This document shows, piece by piece, positions 31,103 to 41,974 of a stretch of DNA of 43,839 nucleotides. The position numbers and the translations under genes were made by a program. Origin of the DNA: Nemertoderma westbladi (Eukaryota > Xenacoelomorpha > Nemertodermatida > Nemertodermatidae); NCBI GenBank assembly GCA_032718475.1, contig JAUCBJ010000171.1:1-43839 (forward strand), in the 5' to 3' direction. The notes beneath the pieces were generated by a model that was not told where the DNA came from, did no database searches, and saw nothing but the letters and a program-made list of their open reading frames with translations. Within the stretch, counting starts at the first letter, position 1. Each line of letters begins with the position of its first letter.

Positions 31103-31111
31103 GGGGGGGAG
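31103..31111 (+). promoter_or_regulatory. Polypurine tract
   Basis: GGGGGGGAG directly before the 3' LTR. In LTR elements such a tract resists RNase H and primes plus-strand DNA. Confidence 0.9.
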
Positions 31112-31670
31112 TGTTAGCTTATTCAATTCCACTAACACAAACCCATAAAGTAAGCCGTTAAGCAATATTGGGGGCCACGAGGTTGATTACCCAATCTCGT
31201 GCCACCCCAATAAAATGGGAAGGAGAAACACACAATAAGGGTCAGGGGCCACACCCCTGACCGAGAGAGAATAGTAGGAGTGAAGGGAAACACTCCAAAG
31301 GGCGCCAACAGAGACATTAGCCAATGGGAGGGAGGCACCGGCTAGGTACAGTAACAAGGCCAACCCGTGCAATATAACCAGTTTACAGTAATCAGTTATC
31401 TCAGTTATCTCATTGTGTTGGTCGGTTTAGCTAGGGTAGAACCGGTACTTCAATTACCGTCGTCGTACCTACCGTATCTGAGACTTCATCATTGTATATT
31501 CCAGTTACCTCATTTATACCATTATCTATTGAACTTATGCAACTATACTATTATACGTGAGAACTTTGTACAGCGAACAATAACTCTTTACCTTTTACAC
31601 ACACACGGCGGGGACGCGACGCGTGAATCGAAAACCGGATAAACCGGGATCCTCTCTGGATCCCGTCACA
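31112..31670 (+). repeat. E2 3' LTR
   Basis: 559 bp, same length as the 5' LTR, with four substitutions between them (at the 5' LTR positions of about 17567, 17785, 17799 and 17993). Ends TG...CA. Confidence 0.97.
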
Positions 31671-31675
31671 GTTAG
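31671..31675. repeat. E2 target site duplication, right (GTTAG)
   Basis: GTTAG after the 3' LTR, identical to 17543-17547. Confidence 0.9.
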
Positions 31676-32939
31676 ATTAATGTAGGGGCAGTACAGATGT
31701 CAATCAGAGAGGTAACACCTGCTTCTTATAATAATAATTTCCCTTAGACACAGCTTAGCAAATGGGAGTCATTGATTGCCGATTGCTAAGCTGCGCCCAA
31801 CTAAAATCACAATAATATATGAAACCACTGATTCACACACAATACCAATACGAATTAAAGAAAGATATTGCATTTATTAACATAAAACAGAGGCATCTAA
31901 GAAAAGCTGTTGCAGGTGTGTAGAACAAGATATTGTGCGTAAAGCGCGATTTAGTGCGCGAGGATATTTTTACGATATTATAAGAAATAAGTAGTATCAC
32001 TAACTATTTACATCATTGTGTGAAAAGCATTACTTTCCAGCGTTATGACCCGCGTCGGAGTATATTAATGTAACGAAAGAGCACAGCGAGGAAGGCTTAC
32101 ATAAATATACGAAGCCTTTGTGCACATACTGAAATCCATAGGGAGGCTACCGGTACCAATTAAATCTTCATTTAAAAAAAGGACTTCAAAATCTTAGTTT
32201 CAGTCCCAAATAAATTTAAAAGTTCATCAACATATGCAACACCAGAAATTGAGGTGTGCAAGTTGGTGAAGATAGAATTGTTTTGATGGTGCGATCTCTT
32301 GGTGAAAATTAATTGCATATCGGTCGGTCTACATCCCTCGTACACAAGGAAATGTGATACGATGAAAATACCATTTTGAATACTGTCTCTCAATTCAAGT
32401 AAGCGAAACATCTAACATTATTTCCGTATGAGAGCAATAATCAGAATTTTCATTTTCTATTAAACGTAATTTTCTATCACATTTATTGCAACGTTATCGA
32501 TTTTTAAATGATTAAATGATTTAGACAAAGAAACATAAACACACAGGATTATGAGAGATTTCACTTTTCAATGAGAAATAACTGTTAGAGTTCGAAAAGA
32601 AGTGTCATTACACACTTAATTAGAACATTAGGAAACGGCTACTGATTAAAAACTGAATATGAATCATTTGTGGTGGAAAAAAATTTACACAACTGTTGTT
32701 GGAATTTCAAAAACTATATAATAATAAAATATATAGGAATTGATGATATTTCACAAATTTTATAACTCTTCTGACAAATTGTTGGTAGACATCCAGCTGT
32801 ATTAGAATATTCCTTTAAATAGTTGAAGTGGTGAACTAATTGAAAATATTTAGGCCCCCTAATTTGTAATTTTGTAAATAATATCCATGAAAAAATACAG
32901 CTCAAGGAATTATGAGAGACCACCAGTTAAATATCAAGA
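31676..32939. other. AT-rich gene-free sequence
   Basis: No supported gene. A 79-codon minus-strand frame (32172-32411) and a 69-codon one (32714-32923) have no recognisable domain and ordinary composition; I leave them uncalled. Confidence 0.45.
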
Positions 32940-33768
32940 CTACCACCAGTTTGATGAGGAATAACAACCAGATTGTCGCAACTGTGAGGGATGCCATGCC
33001 CCAAGAACGTAACTCAATCAACTTCCTGACTGGACAGAAACAACAACAATAATGAGTGAATGTTGGGGGGCGAGTGACGCGGTGAATTAAATATATAATG
33101 TAAATAGGACAATATGATAATGCTCTCCATAGCGAAAAATATCAACCGGCCCTATTGGGGTTCGATTGAAACATAGGTACCGGGTTCGAGCCCCAATAGG
33201 GCCGGTTGATATTTTTCACTATGGAGAGCATTATCATATTGTCCTATTTACATTATATATTGAGAAACAACAACAAGGTTAAGGCAGAATCACCAACCGA
33301 TCGCCTCAGTAATTGGAAGGCCCACTTTGAAAAGCTCCTCAATAATGACAGGGTATTGCCCGATAACTTCATAGAAGTAAAAGTGTCTGAGTCTGTACTC
33401 CCAGATATTCCCATTGGCGATATCTCTTTTGCTGAAGTGAAGGCTTCTTCAAAGGGCATTAAGACCAATCGTACCAGTGGAGTAGATTGTGTCCCCCCTG
33501 AGGTATTTAAAATATCTGAGTGTTTGAAGCAGAATAGATCTGAAAGATTGAAGAACAGAATTATATTAAATGCATCAGGGATCCCATTGAGAGACTGCTC
33601 CGTGGAAATCAGAAGGATAATTGAAATTCATAATAATTTTGGTTGACTATGTTCTACACCTGTCCTTAGATCATCATAATGATGATGGGGTGATGGTAAC
33701 TCCACCTACTGGCTCCATAGAAGTCGAGGAAATCTTGCTAAGTTCATAACTGATCTAGAATTTGTTGA
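32940..33768 (+). mobile_element. LINE L1a copy 1, plus-strand fragment
   Basis: Non-LTR retrotransposon fragment matching, in opposite orientation, the L1a copy at 37459-40040. Shared peptide blocks: FIEVKVSESVLPDIP and GDISFAEVKA. Internal deletions join EN-RT linker sequence, then a short RT piece (about 33530-33640), then the region around GATCATCATAATGATGATGG. The foldback insertion 33050-33264 interrupts it. Its 3' continuation lies beyond the inserted L1b LINE at 36464. Inactive remnant. Confidence 0.8.
33050..33264. mobile_element. Foldback insertion with 12-bp target duplication
   Basis: Inserted in L1a. AAACAACAACAA lies on both sides (33038-33049 and 33265-33276), while the other L1a copy has a single similar site. 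The insert holds two 70-bp inverted arms (33091-33160 and 33191-33260) with one mismatch and a 30-bp spacer. A pol III box B-like sequence (GGGTTCGAGCCCC, 33182-33194) lies at the arm edge. The target duplication and box B suggest a SINE-derived, LINE-mobilised foldback element. Confidence 0.8.
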
Positions 33769-34090
33769 TAGATAGATTTATTTATACTGTACATTATGTA
33801 AAAACAATAACAAATACACCAAACAATGTACCGGTATAAAGGTATTGTCCAACATAACATATAGGATTACCCCTAAAGCTTTGCAGCTTATTTCCAAGGG
33901 GGCCCTTTATGTTACTTGGTTACAAATACAATATTACACTACGCTAACCTAAAACCAATATAAAACGTAATTACACTATGTACATGTACAACTTTACCGA
34001 GAGCGTGACAATGTCCAACTCAACGATATAATGTACACAACAATTTATTATAAAACGTAATTACAGTATAAATAGTAAATAATTAATAAA

Positions 34091-34664
34091 CTAATAACTT
34101 ACTGTACGACTATTGTACCTATTTTTACATTGCACACGGAGATGAGATTTAACTGCAGATTTAAAAGAATGTTGATTATCTAGGTTTTTAATTTCATTTG
34201 GTAGAGCGTTCCAATTTTTAATGCCGTTAAAAAAGAAAGTATCAGATTCGAAGGATTTACAATTCGGGAGGTAGAAGTTTGAAGCACTAGCTCTGGTACT
34301 GTAAGAGTGTGTATCGCGTACTCTGTTGAATTTTTGTTTTAGGTAATTGGGACATTTACCATTATACACTTTATGCACATGGTTACGGCGTAGCTGCTTA
34401 ACTCTACTATCTAAGTTAAGTATAAGTAGTCCAGATTCAGAAAAGTCATCTGGAGTTAGGTGGTGCCTAGGTTTGTAGTCTTTAATAAATCGTACTACTT
34501 TATTCTGAGCTACTTGTAATTTACATTTAAGCTGTTTGGTTAAGCCTTCATACCAAGAAGAGCACGCATAGTCCATGTGACACTGTATTAAAGAAGAGCA
34601 AAGTAACTTGCGGGAGTCGGTATTTAAACTATTTTTATTTCTGTATAGAAACCAAAGCCTACTG
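34091..34664 (-). pseudogene. LINE L1b C-terminal domain
   Basis: Completes the L1b protein in a neighbouring frame. It has the typical jockey/CR1 C-terminal features: HMDYACSSWYEG, LQVAQNKVVRFI, YSTRASASNF and NWNALPNEIKN, ending in FKSAVKSHL. The ATG at 34576 is internal; coding similarity begins upstream of it, near 34676. Stop at 34091-34093. Confidence 0.85.
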
Positions 34665-36463
34665 TTAACTTTCTTTCGAGAAAATATTTTTCACTGTGTT
34701 TTCTCCTGATAAGCAGTTATCCAATGTGGCGCCTAAATATTTAACTTCCTTTTTATTTTCAATCTTATGTCCATTACTAGTGACTTCAAACTTAGTTACC
34801 TTCTTTAACTTTCTTTTGGAACCAAACAAAATACTTTCAGTCTTACCGTAGTGAATGGATAGCTTATTATCAACCAACCACTCATTACAGGATTCTAGAA
34901 CTGCACTTAACTTTTGGGAAATATGGATAGGATCTTTATGAGAGAAAATAAAAGCACTGTCGTCGGCATATAAAATGAGTTTAAAATCGGGATCTATACT
35001 ACTTATCATATCATTTACATAGCATACAAAAAGCAGAGGACCTAATATACTACCTTGCGGTACACCACAGGTAATCTCATGTACAGTAGACTGCGATTTG
35101 CTAATGACTACAGTTTGACCTCTGTCTGACAGATAGGACTTGAACCAGTCTATAGAACCTACACCCATCAGGCCTAACTCACCAAGCATAATTTCGTGAT
35201 CTACAGTATCGAAAGCCTTTTGTAGGTCCAACATTACCATACCAGTATATAAACCCTTTGTGTTATTACATCTAATTGTATCAGTTAAGTTAATAAGGCA
35301 GGTGTCTGTAGAATATGATTTACGAAAGCCGGACTGAAGTTCATAGATCAGATTTAGCCTACTAAGATGTGATTCCAGCTGTAGAAAAACAGAACGTTCT
35401 AGAATTTTAGATACAATACTTAAGATACTAACAGGTCTGTTATTACAGGGTTCTACTTTACTATTCTTTTTATACAGAGGAACAACCTTAGCTAATTTCA
35501 GTTCGTCTGGTACTACATTATCTACGATAGAGTAATTAATAATAAAAGTAATAGGCACTTTAAGTACTACAGCACCATCCTTAAGAAAACGGGCAGGTAT
35601 TAGGTCTAGACCGGTACTTTTTGAGGTTGATAGGCTAAGTAGATTTTGAAAAACGAAATCCTCAGAAACGGGTTTTAAAAATAACTTTTCTAAATTTTGT
35701 AACTTTTCTAAATAAAAATTATTTAGAGTTTCGGACCCTATACTATATTTATTACTTGATAACGGTAACTTCTTAACTAAATTAGAAGCAACATTAGTAA
35801 AATAATTATTAAATAAATTACTAACTAGAGTATGATCATGTACCAGCTCACCGTTATCTTGCAGAACAATATTCGATTTAGATTTAAGGTTTTTATAACC
35901 TAAAGATTTTAGGGTAGACCATAGACTTTTAGGATTATCTTTATTCTCACTTATTTTGTTGTACAAATATTCAGATTTCGCTTTTCTTATTTCCCGTTGG
36001 ACAAGGTTTCTATATTTGCAGTAATTTTTATAATCAGCTAAAACACGGTATTTCCTAAATTTATACAAATAGTTATCTCTTTCTCTGATATTACTAAGAA
36101 TACCCGAGGTCATCCAGGGCTCAGTGCGTTGTTTAAGACTAATTTCTTTAATTGGTGCTACAGTATTAAGTGCCTTTAAAAATATATCTTTAAAAACAGT
36201 GTACGCAAGTTTAATGTCAGCGGCCTTAAAACGGGGTTCCCAGTCTGAATTAACTAACAAACTTAAACTGTAATTTTTCATAGACCTAACAGTTACTGTT
36301 TTATGATCCCCGAAAAAAGATTTTTGTGTCTTTCTTGTGCAAAAAACTATAAAATGATCGCTTAGACCTATAGGTAAAACCCCAGATTGAGAAATAATAT
36401 CGGTATTATTACAAAGGATGTGATCTAGTAAAGTAGAAGTTTTACTGGTAATTCTGGTAGAAT
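34665..36463 (-). pseudogene. LINE L1b endonuclease end and reverse transcriptase
   Basis: The open frame runs from the truncation point, not from the ATG at 36281. It first shows the end of the apurinic-type endonuclease (TLLDHIL, then [10 protein letters not shown] with the SDH motif). RT follows: [32 protein letters not shown] (first catalytic Asp), [13 protein letters not shown], and LYADDSAF with YADD at 34959-34970. RT residues look intact. The frame changes near 34677, beside an A-rich run, and the rest continues in the next entry. Product would nick target DNA and reverse transcribe the LINE RNA there. Without its 5' part this copy cannot move by itself. Confidence 0.9.
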
Positions 36464-36543
36464 CTGATGACTTAGGAGTACTCTCAGAATTACTACATGG
36501 AGCCCAACAGCTCCTCAGCTGATTATAACAGGTTGCTTCTAGT
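36464..36543 (+). mobile_element. LINE L1a copy 1, 3' continuation
   Basis: GACTTAGGAGTACTCTCAGA and the following ~70 bases match the minus-strand L1a copy (37784-37870 reversed) where copy 1 had broken off at 33768. This shows that L1b inserted into an existing L1a. Similarity ends at CTTCTAGTG. Confidence 0.8.
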
Positions 36544-37458
36544 GTGAAGATGCGGATAGTATCACGAAAGTCATGGGGGATAGGGAGTTGTGGCGGTACA
36601 ACTTTGTTGACACGCCTTCATAGGATTCTTAATGCACGCTGCATTGGGCTTGCCCATTGTAAATTGCATGGTGGTGACATAATGGTTTTGTTAAGCCGGC
36701 ATAGCATCTCCATGTTCAGTATCAATGCAGCAGGCCGATTATAGTAGTAGTAGTAATATTATGCCCCAAGAAGGACCAACACATGGCAGCGATTGCTTCC
36801 TTCATCTGAGAGGACGGAACCATTTTAGCAGTCATCTGCATGTTCTAAACCAGAACACAGTATTCAAGACCATAACACAGAAGATGATGTAAATAACACA
36901 ATATACTATTCCGAAACGGCTATGGCTCCAATATTTAGTATACAGGTGACGTAATTGCTCATTGGTCTGTTCAGACCGCACACATGATCTACATGATTTC
37001 CCCAGTGGGAAAACTCAAAAGCAGGATTGAAGATTCAAAGTGATTCAAAGTCAAGATCGATAAATAATGGAGTACCCTCAATGGAAATGCTTCGCACAAA
37101 CTACAGCTATATTTCAAATTACCTTGAATCAAATACAAAGGAACCTATTGAGCAGATGACCCAGAATTCAATGGAATAGCAGATATTTTATGGAACACAT
37201 CCAATACTATATTAAACTAAAGAGCACAGAAAAGGCCTGACAAAATGATGCTTGCTAAAGGAAATCAAAAAGTCTTCATGAACGATAAAAAGAATGTACA
37301 GCCATGCAAAATCTTATCAGGGAACCAGGCTTTACTTTGGCAACAACAAACAAATTATAATCTACTATCAATGCACTGACCCAATACCCAATATGGTCAC
37401 AAAATTGATTGGCCAACATATAAAACGAAGTCAGAAATGGAAGCTAATAAATACCAAA
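36544..37458. other. Gene-free sequence between LINE copies
   Basis: No domain recognised in any frame. A (TAG)n run lies near 36745. It may hold diverged LINE 3' sequence. Confidence 0.4.
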
Positions 37459-38049
37459 CTAATTACAATAACCTGGATCAACGCAGTACCGAATACAGTA
37501 TGGACTCCCGTAGAGGAGTACTCGAACTACTGCTGCTCTAAATAATCGGACCTTAAGTTTCCGATTAAATCTCGGTGACTTCCAAATCCTGGAAAGCCTA
37601 TTCAAGGCTGCCCATGCCTTTCCCTTACGTATTCGAAGGTCCTCACCTGACTTCCGGATCCATGATCCCAGGTAACAGAAGTCGTCCACATGCTCAAGCA
37701 TACCATCCTTTGAGCTTATGCTCATCCGATCAGAGACTTGCTGAGGACTTTCAAAGTTAACTGTCAAAATTTTGGTCTTTCTGGAGTTAATAAAAAGACC
37801 AACACTAGAAGCAGCATGTTCTAATGAGCTGAGGAGCCGTTGGGCTCCCTCTAATGATTCTGAGAGTACTCCTAAGTCTAGATCAGTTAGGTACTTGGCA
37901 GGATTTCCTCGACTTCTGGAGCCAGTAGGTGGAGTTATCATCACCCCATCATCATTATGATGATCTAAGGACATGCGTAGAACATAGTCAACCACAATTA
38001 TGAACAAGAATGGTGCAAGTGTGTCTTCCTGAAGGACGCCCCATAACAC
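37459..38049 (-). pseudogene. LINE L1a copy 2, RT C-terminal part with catalytic motif deleted
   Basis: Begins with WGVLQEDTLAPFLF (RT motif B/C region) and continues to the thumb (SLEHAASSVGLFINSRKTKIL, FCYLGSWI). Where related RTs have L-x-F-A-D-D, this copy reads YLTDLDLGVLSES, lacking the FADD core. Plus copy 1 is also cut at this point. It is catalytically dead. The C-terminal end is truncated. Confidence 0.8.
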
Positions 38050-38055
38050 TTCAAA

Positions 38056-38277
38056 CTATATGTCATCATTATGAGGCTGAGTACACCATCAGCTCATTGA
38101 TCTCATATAAATAAGATAGCACACATATTTTGTGATCCCACTAGCCAAGTGACAAGACAGCCAGGATGATCCTGATGATGATGTGTTGTGATGAATGCAG
38201 GGATGCATTTGACCTAAATCATGAGCTGATCAATGCACTTCTAGAATGTTACTTTATACTGTACCTGGAGTGGAAAT
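38056..38277. mobile_element. 222-bp insertion in L1a RT with 37-bp duplication
   Basis: RT sequence is interrupted and 37 bp are repeated on both sides (38019-38055 and 38278-38314, three mismatches, both containing GGACGCCCCATAACACTTCA). The insert has no recognised coding or terminal repeat. A 37-bp target duplication is long; a local rearrangement is possible. Confidence 0.65.
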
Positions 38278-38662
38278 GTGTGTCTCCTTGGAGGACGCCC
38301 CATAACACTTCAAATGGTTCTGTGTCACCGTCAACAGTAGACACAAATGTTGTCGAACCATCGTATACTGATCTGATTGCTGCAATAATTTCATCAGGAA
38401 TCCCATATAATGAAAGTATGCTGAACATACGTGAGCGAGAGACTGAATCAAAGGCCTTAAAGAAGTCAACAAAGATAACAACCAGATGTCTGTCTTTCTT
38501 TTTTGATAATTCTTCAATTATCCTTCTAAGTGCCAAAATGGGCTCCATGGTCCCACGACCTTTACGGAACCCATTCTGATTTCCACGGAGCAGTCTCTCA
38601 GTGGGATCCCTGATGCGATTTAATAGAATCCTATTGTATAGCTTTGCATCAATCGAGATCAA
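38278..38662 (-). pseudogene. LINE L1a copy 2, RT N-terminal part
   Basis: Typical RT fingers and palm: LYNRILLNRIRD, NQNGFRKGRGT, VIFVDFFKAFDSVSR (first catalytic Asp), and VLWGVLQGDT at the insertion point. The start is internal; the preceding segment overlaps in a neighbouring frame at 38659-38662. Confidence 0.85.
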
Positions 38663-39258
38663 TGAGATTCCCCAAAAAGAACCAAGAGTGTTAGGTTGCC
38701 CTTCTTGGGAACTGGCACGAACTTATTTGTTTTCATTTCTTGTGGGACTCTTGTTGTTCGGTACATGTCTACTATGATGGGATAGATGAGCTTTAAACAC
38801 TCAGGTATTTTAAAGACCTCATGGGGAACACCATCTACTCCACTGGCACGATTGGTCTTAATGCTCTTTGCAGCAGCCTTCACTTCTGCAAAGGAGATAT
38901 CGCCAATGGGAATATCTGGGAGTACAGACTCAGACACTTTTACTTCTATAAAGTTATCAGGCAATACCCTGTCATTATTGGGGAGCTTTTCAAAGAGGGC
39001 TTTCCAACCATTGAGGCGATCGGCTGGTGATTCAGCCTTAACCTTGGTGGTTGGCTGGCTTTTCCGCCCAGTAAGCAAATTGATTGATTTCCATGCTTGG
39101 GATGATTGCCTGCTGTCGTCAGCATCATTGATGGCATCAACCTGTTGGTTTATTAGCTCCTGTAGATTAACAGAGTACTGCCTGTTCAGGGACCTAGATG
39201 CAGCCTTAACTGCATTCTTGGCTGCTGTAGTCTGTTTGAGTCGGGACTCTTTCTGCAC
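38659..39258 (-). pseudogene. LINE L1a copy 2, linker between endonuclease and RT
   Basis: Helical region with KNAVKAASRSLNRQYSVN and WKSINLLTGRKSQPT, then ASGVDGVPHEVFK and MYRTTRVPQEMK, which lead into the RT domain. Plus copy 1 keeps part of this block. No catalytic residues belong here. Confidence 0.8.
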
Positions 39259-39365
39259 CTTATGAAGGTCATTTCGGCACTTCTGAATTTTGTTGTCAGT
39301 CCAGGGGGCCCTTTTCCTGTTTCGAGGTTATACAGGAACTGTTTCTGCAGCTGCTAACTTACTGC

Positions 39366-40040
39366 TTATGTAAAGGCAGTATAGCCCTCACAGTGATCTG
39401 CCGCCTCAGAGGCAAGAGCCTCATACCTGTTGCTCAGCTGTAGTGTGAAGCTGGATCTCACACTTGGCTGTTGCAACAGAGAGGACCAGTCATGCTGCGG
39501 CAAGGCAAATTTCGTTGTTCTGCTAGCACGCAGACTAAGTCTTACCTTGGCCACAATAAGGCGGTGATCACTGGAGAAGGGTCGAAGGGTAAATGCATTA
39601 CAGTCTTGTATAGAGCTCCTGTATTTCCTACGAAACAGAATATAGTCTATCTGGGACTTGTGACTACTGGGTCCACTATGAGTCCATAGCTTTCCAGTTC
39701 GCTTCTTGAACTGGGTTCCAGCCGAAAACAATCCATTTCCAGAGATAAAATCCTGAAGATGTACAGAATTTCGGTTAACACTATTGCTATAGACCTAGGT
39801 GATTGAGATGTAGGTGATTGATCAGACTTGCATTAAAGTCTCCCAGGAATGTTAAGAATGCATGCTAATCCACTCCATCAGTAGCTGCTTGTAGATTGTG
39901 GTAGAAATTTTCCACCTCCTCTACAGGGGCAGCACTAGTTGGAGAGTAGCACACAATCAGAACCACCTTAGGAAACTTCTTAGCCAGTCTTCCAGAACAT
40001 GAAAAGTGGCAACGGATGATGCGGTTAGAGATTCGGGACA
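39366..40040 (-). pseudogene. LINE L1a copy 2, endonuclease domain (5'-truncated)
   Basis: Apurinic-type endonuclease blocks, in order on the minus strand: VVLIVCYSPTSAAP, LGDFNA (near 39835-39860), SQIDYILFRR and FSSDHRLIVAKV. An in-frame stop follows TDGVD before HAF. Sequence upstream of about 40040 no longer matches, so the element is 5'-truncated in the endonuclease. Confidence 0.8.
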
Positions 40041-40335
40041 CTGTTAATAGAATGTTAGTATAAAATAAATATCGGGCGACTTTAATTAACTCCCAGGAAT
40101 GAAATTATGTATAGAAACAGGGTGAAAGGTTCTGTGGTTGCTGTGAAGGTACAGGTGTAAAAGGTGTCTCTGACGATATTGCACCAGTCACACCACAGTT
40201 AATCTGCAACCTTATAGAGATTTGTTGGTAATGTTAGAAAGCTGGCCGTATGCCAGAATTCCAAATATCTAGGCCTAACACAATGTGAATTTCGTCGTAA
40301 AATAGCTGATTCAAAAGCTGGCGCGTTCAAAAGTT

Positions 40336-40538
40336 GCATGGTTTTGCATCTGTGCGAAGCTATTTGATTCTATTTAATAAATTCACCATTATTCTGGAAC
40401 ATTTTGATTATCCCAAAACGTAGCTGGGCAACAACGCAATACCTCTTTAATCATACTCTATTACGTAGCTTTTCATACGTAAAAAAATGTTCCAGAATAT
40501 GGTGTATTAAATAGCCTTTCGCAGGTGCAAAACCATGC
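40336..40538. mobile_element. Imperfect foldback element, about 203 bp
   Basis: Left arm GCATGGTTTTGCATCTG...ATTCTGGAACATTTT is mirrored at the right by AATGTTCCAGAAT...CAGGTGCAAAACCATGC. Arms are about 75 bp with several small indels. No clear target duplication. MITE-like. Confidence 0.7.
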
Positions 40539-41062
40539 ACGAACAGTTACAGTATATATCAGCTATCGACGGAGACACTTTTTTTAATCGCTTGTTGCTA
40601 AAAATTGAGAGCAAACATAAAAATTCTGTCTCACCCGCGAAGGAGGAGTTGCGTGAAATTCTACCTACTGTATTTCTAATTTCATGCAAATTCATTAAGA
40701 TTGGTAGACAATTTGGGGGGGGGGGGGGGGGGCATGTACCAGAATAATTTCAGGACATGATGTATACCCGTACCTACAGTATGTTAAAGCCTCGCTCACG
40801 TGGACTTACGGGCTGGCCCGTAACTGCTTTAACGTTCATTACTGCATGTAAAATTGGGGCCTTTCCGAGAACATTACAAATTGGTGTGACTTTTTGGGGA
40901 CCCCCAACTATGTCATGGAACTCATAAATATAGCATTTTTATTCTTTGTTGAGAACTGCCATACCACATATTTGTAGTTCAGATTGGAATTTTATTCGAT
41001 TCAGCTAAATTGAAAACCACTACAGAAATGTTTATTATATTTTAATATAATTTATATAAAAT
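40539..41062. other. Gene-free sequence with G18 tract
   Basis: No supported gene. A run of 18 G lies at 40715-40732. A 70-codon frame that spans the G run (40535-40747) is not credible. Confidence 0.5.
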
Positions 41063-41365
41063 TTAACATCCTATTTTGTGGATAAAAACCCATAAGCAAA
41101 TATTTAAATTTAAAATTTTGTGGGTCACATCGTATTTTAGGTGAACCCTAAATGTAGCCCAATATTTATTTTGAATTTCGATAAATTTTTGGTATTGCGT
41201 TGCATATAGTTTAGAGCAATTACTAAGTTTGAGATGCCCTCTGCTAATTAATTGAGAAAGGTTAAATAAATTAGGACCTACTCTAAGCTGAAATTCTGTA
41301 AACGGTATAACCACCTCGTGTGCGGAATTTGTTAAGCCTTCCTTATTAGTTTTTACCACCAACAT
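41063..41365 (-). CDS. Unrecognised 100-residue frame
   Basis: ATG at 41365, ends at 41063. The composition is not low in complexity (Phe/Leu/Lys/Asn mix, WATFRVHLKYDVTHK), and I recognise no domain, signal peptide or membrane segment. It may be chance in AT-rich DNA, or an exon or TE remnant. Included only because it is the longest frame in the last 3 kb. Confidence 0.15.
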   Translation of the reverse strand: MLVVKTNKEGLTNSAHEVVIPFTEFQLRVGPNLFNLSQLISRGHLKLSNCSKLYATQYQKFIEIQNKYWATFRVHLKYDVTHKILNLNICLWVFIHKIGC

Positions 41366-41974
41366 TAGGCTATTCTACTGGAGTCGGCCATCTTCCGTCT
41401 TGAATTTAATCTCAATAATAATATTTCTTCAGTTGCAACAAACAACTAGTGTTTGGCAGCTGGAGCTTTGTAAATGATAGGTAAAAATGATAGGGAGGTG
41501 GTGAAACTCGACGCAAATTCTTTCTCGGTGAAAAATTTCTCGTCTCAATGGTAAATTATCAATTAAGGGAAAATGGTAGGTTAAAGTGACACGTTGATAT
41601 TTTTTTAACCAACACAATAAACGAAAGTCAATAGAACAGATTACAGATATATTTCTAGGATTAATCAGCTGTTATGTGCGTCGATTTTCCACTGGAAAGG
41701 GATGAATTTTGAATCCCCCCCCTAACATTTCCATTACCCCATGACCTAAAATAACCTTAATTGTACATAATAGAATTCTACATACCGGTACTTATCGGGG
41801 AATGTTGTCAACCTTTGGCCAGCTCAGCAGTGAGACTACAAATACAGTAATCTGACTGGAGAACGTACCATATGCAATAATTCTGTTTACATGAAACGAA
41901 TTACTTTTATTTACACTTTTAACTTGTCATACGATGTAAATCTTATTAGAATACGAGTTCGAAGGAGATGAATC
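41366..41974. other. Gene-free sequence
   Basis: No gene or repeat that I can support. A TACCGGTA palindrome-like stretch lies near 41784. Confidence 0.4.

Larger units (their letters stand above)
17548..31670 (+). mobile_element. E2: complete BEL/Pao LTR retrotransposon, 14,123 bp
   Basis: Bounded by two 559-bp LTRs of the form TG...CA and a GTTAG duplication. Internal order: ORF-A, ORF-B, gag, protease, RT, RNase H, integrase, hairpin array, ORF-X, hairpin, polypurine tract, 3' LTR. At 14.1 kb it is large because of two coding regions before gag and ORF-X after pol. LTRs differ at only four sites (0.7%), so insertion was recent. The internal region still has several stops and frame changes, so this copy is inactive. 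The plus strand is purine-rich and the GC content is higher than in the flanks. Confidence 0.95.
33769..36463 (-). mobile_element. LINE L1b, 5'-truncated, inserted in L1a copy 1
   Basis: Minus-strand non-LTR element of the jockey/CR1-like type. It starts in the endonuclease domain near 36463 and ends near 33769 with an AT-rich 3' region (TAAATAAATCTATCTATC on the minus strand). L1a sequence resumes at 36464, and a short related sequence (CTGAT..GA) occurs at both junctions, probably a worn target duplication. 5' truncation is usual for LINE insertion. Confidence 0.8.

Noticed and set aside
32172-32411. 79-residue minus-strand frame
   Set aside because: Not low in complexity, but no domain recognised and no supporting context.
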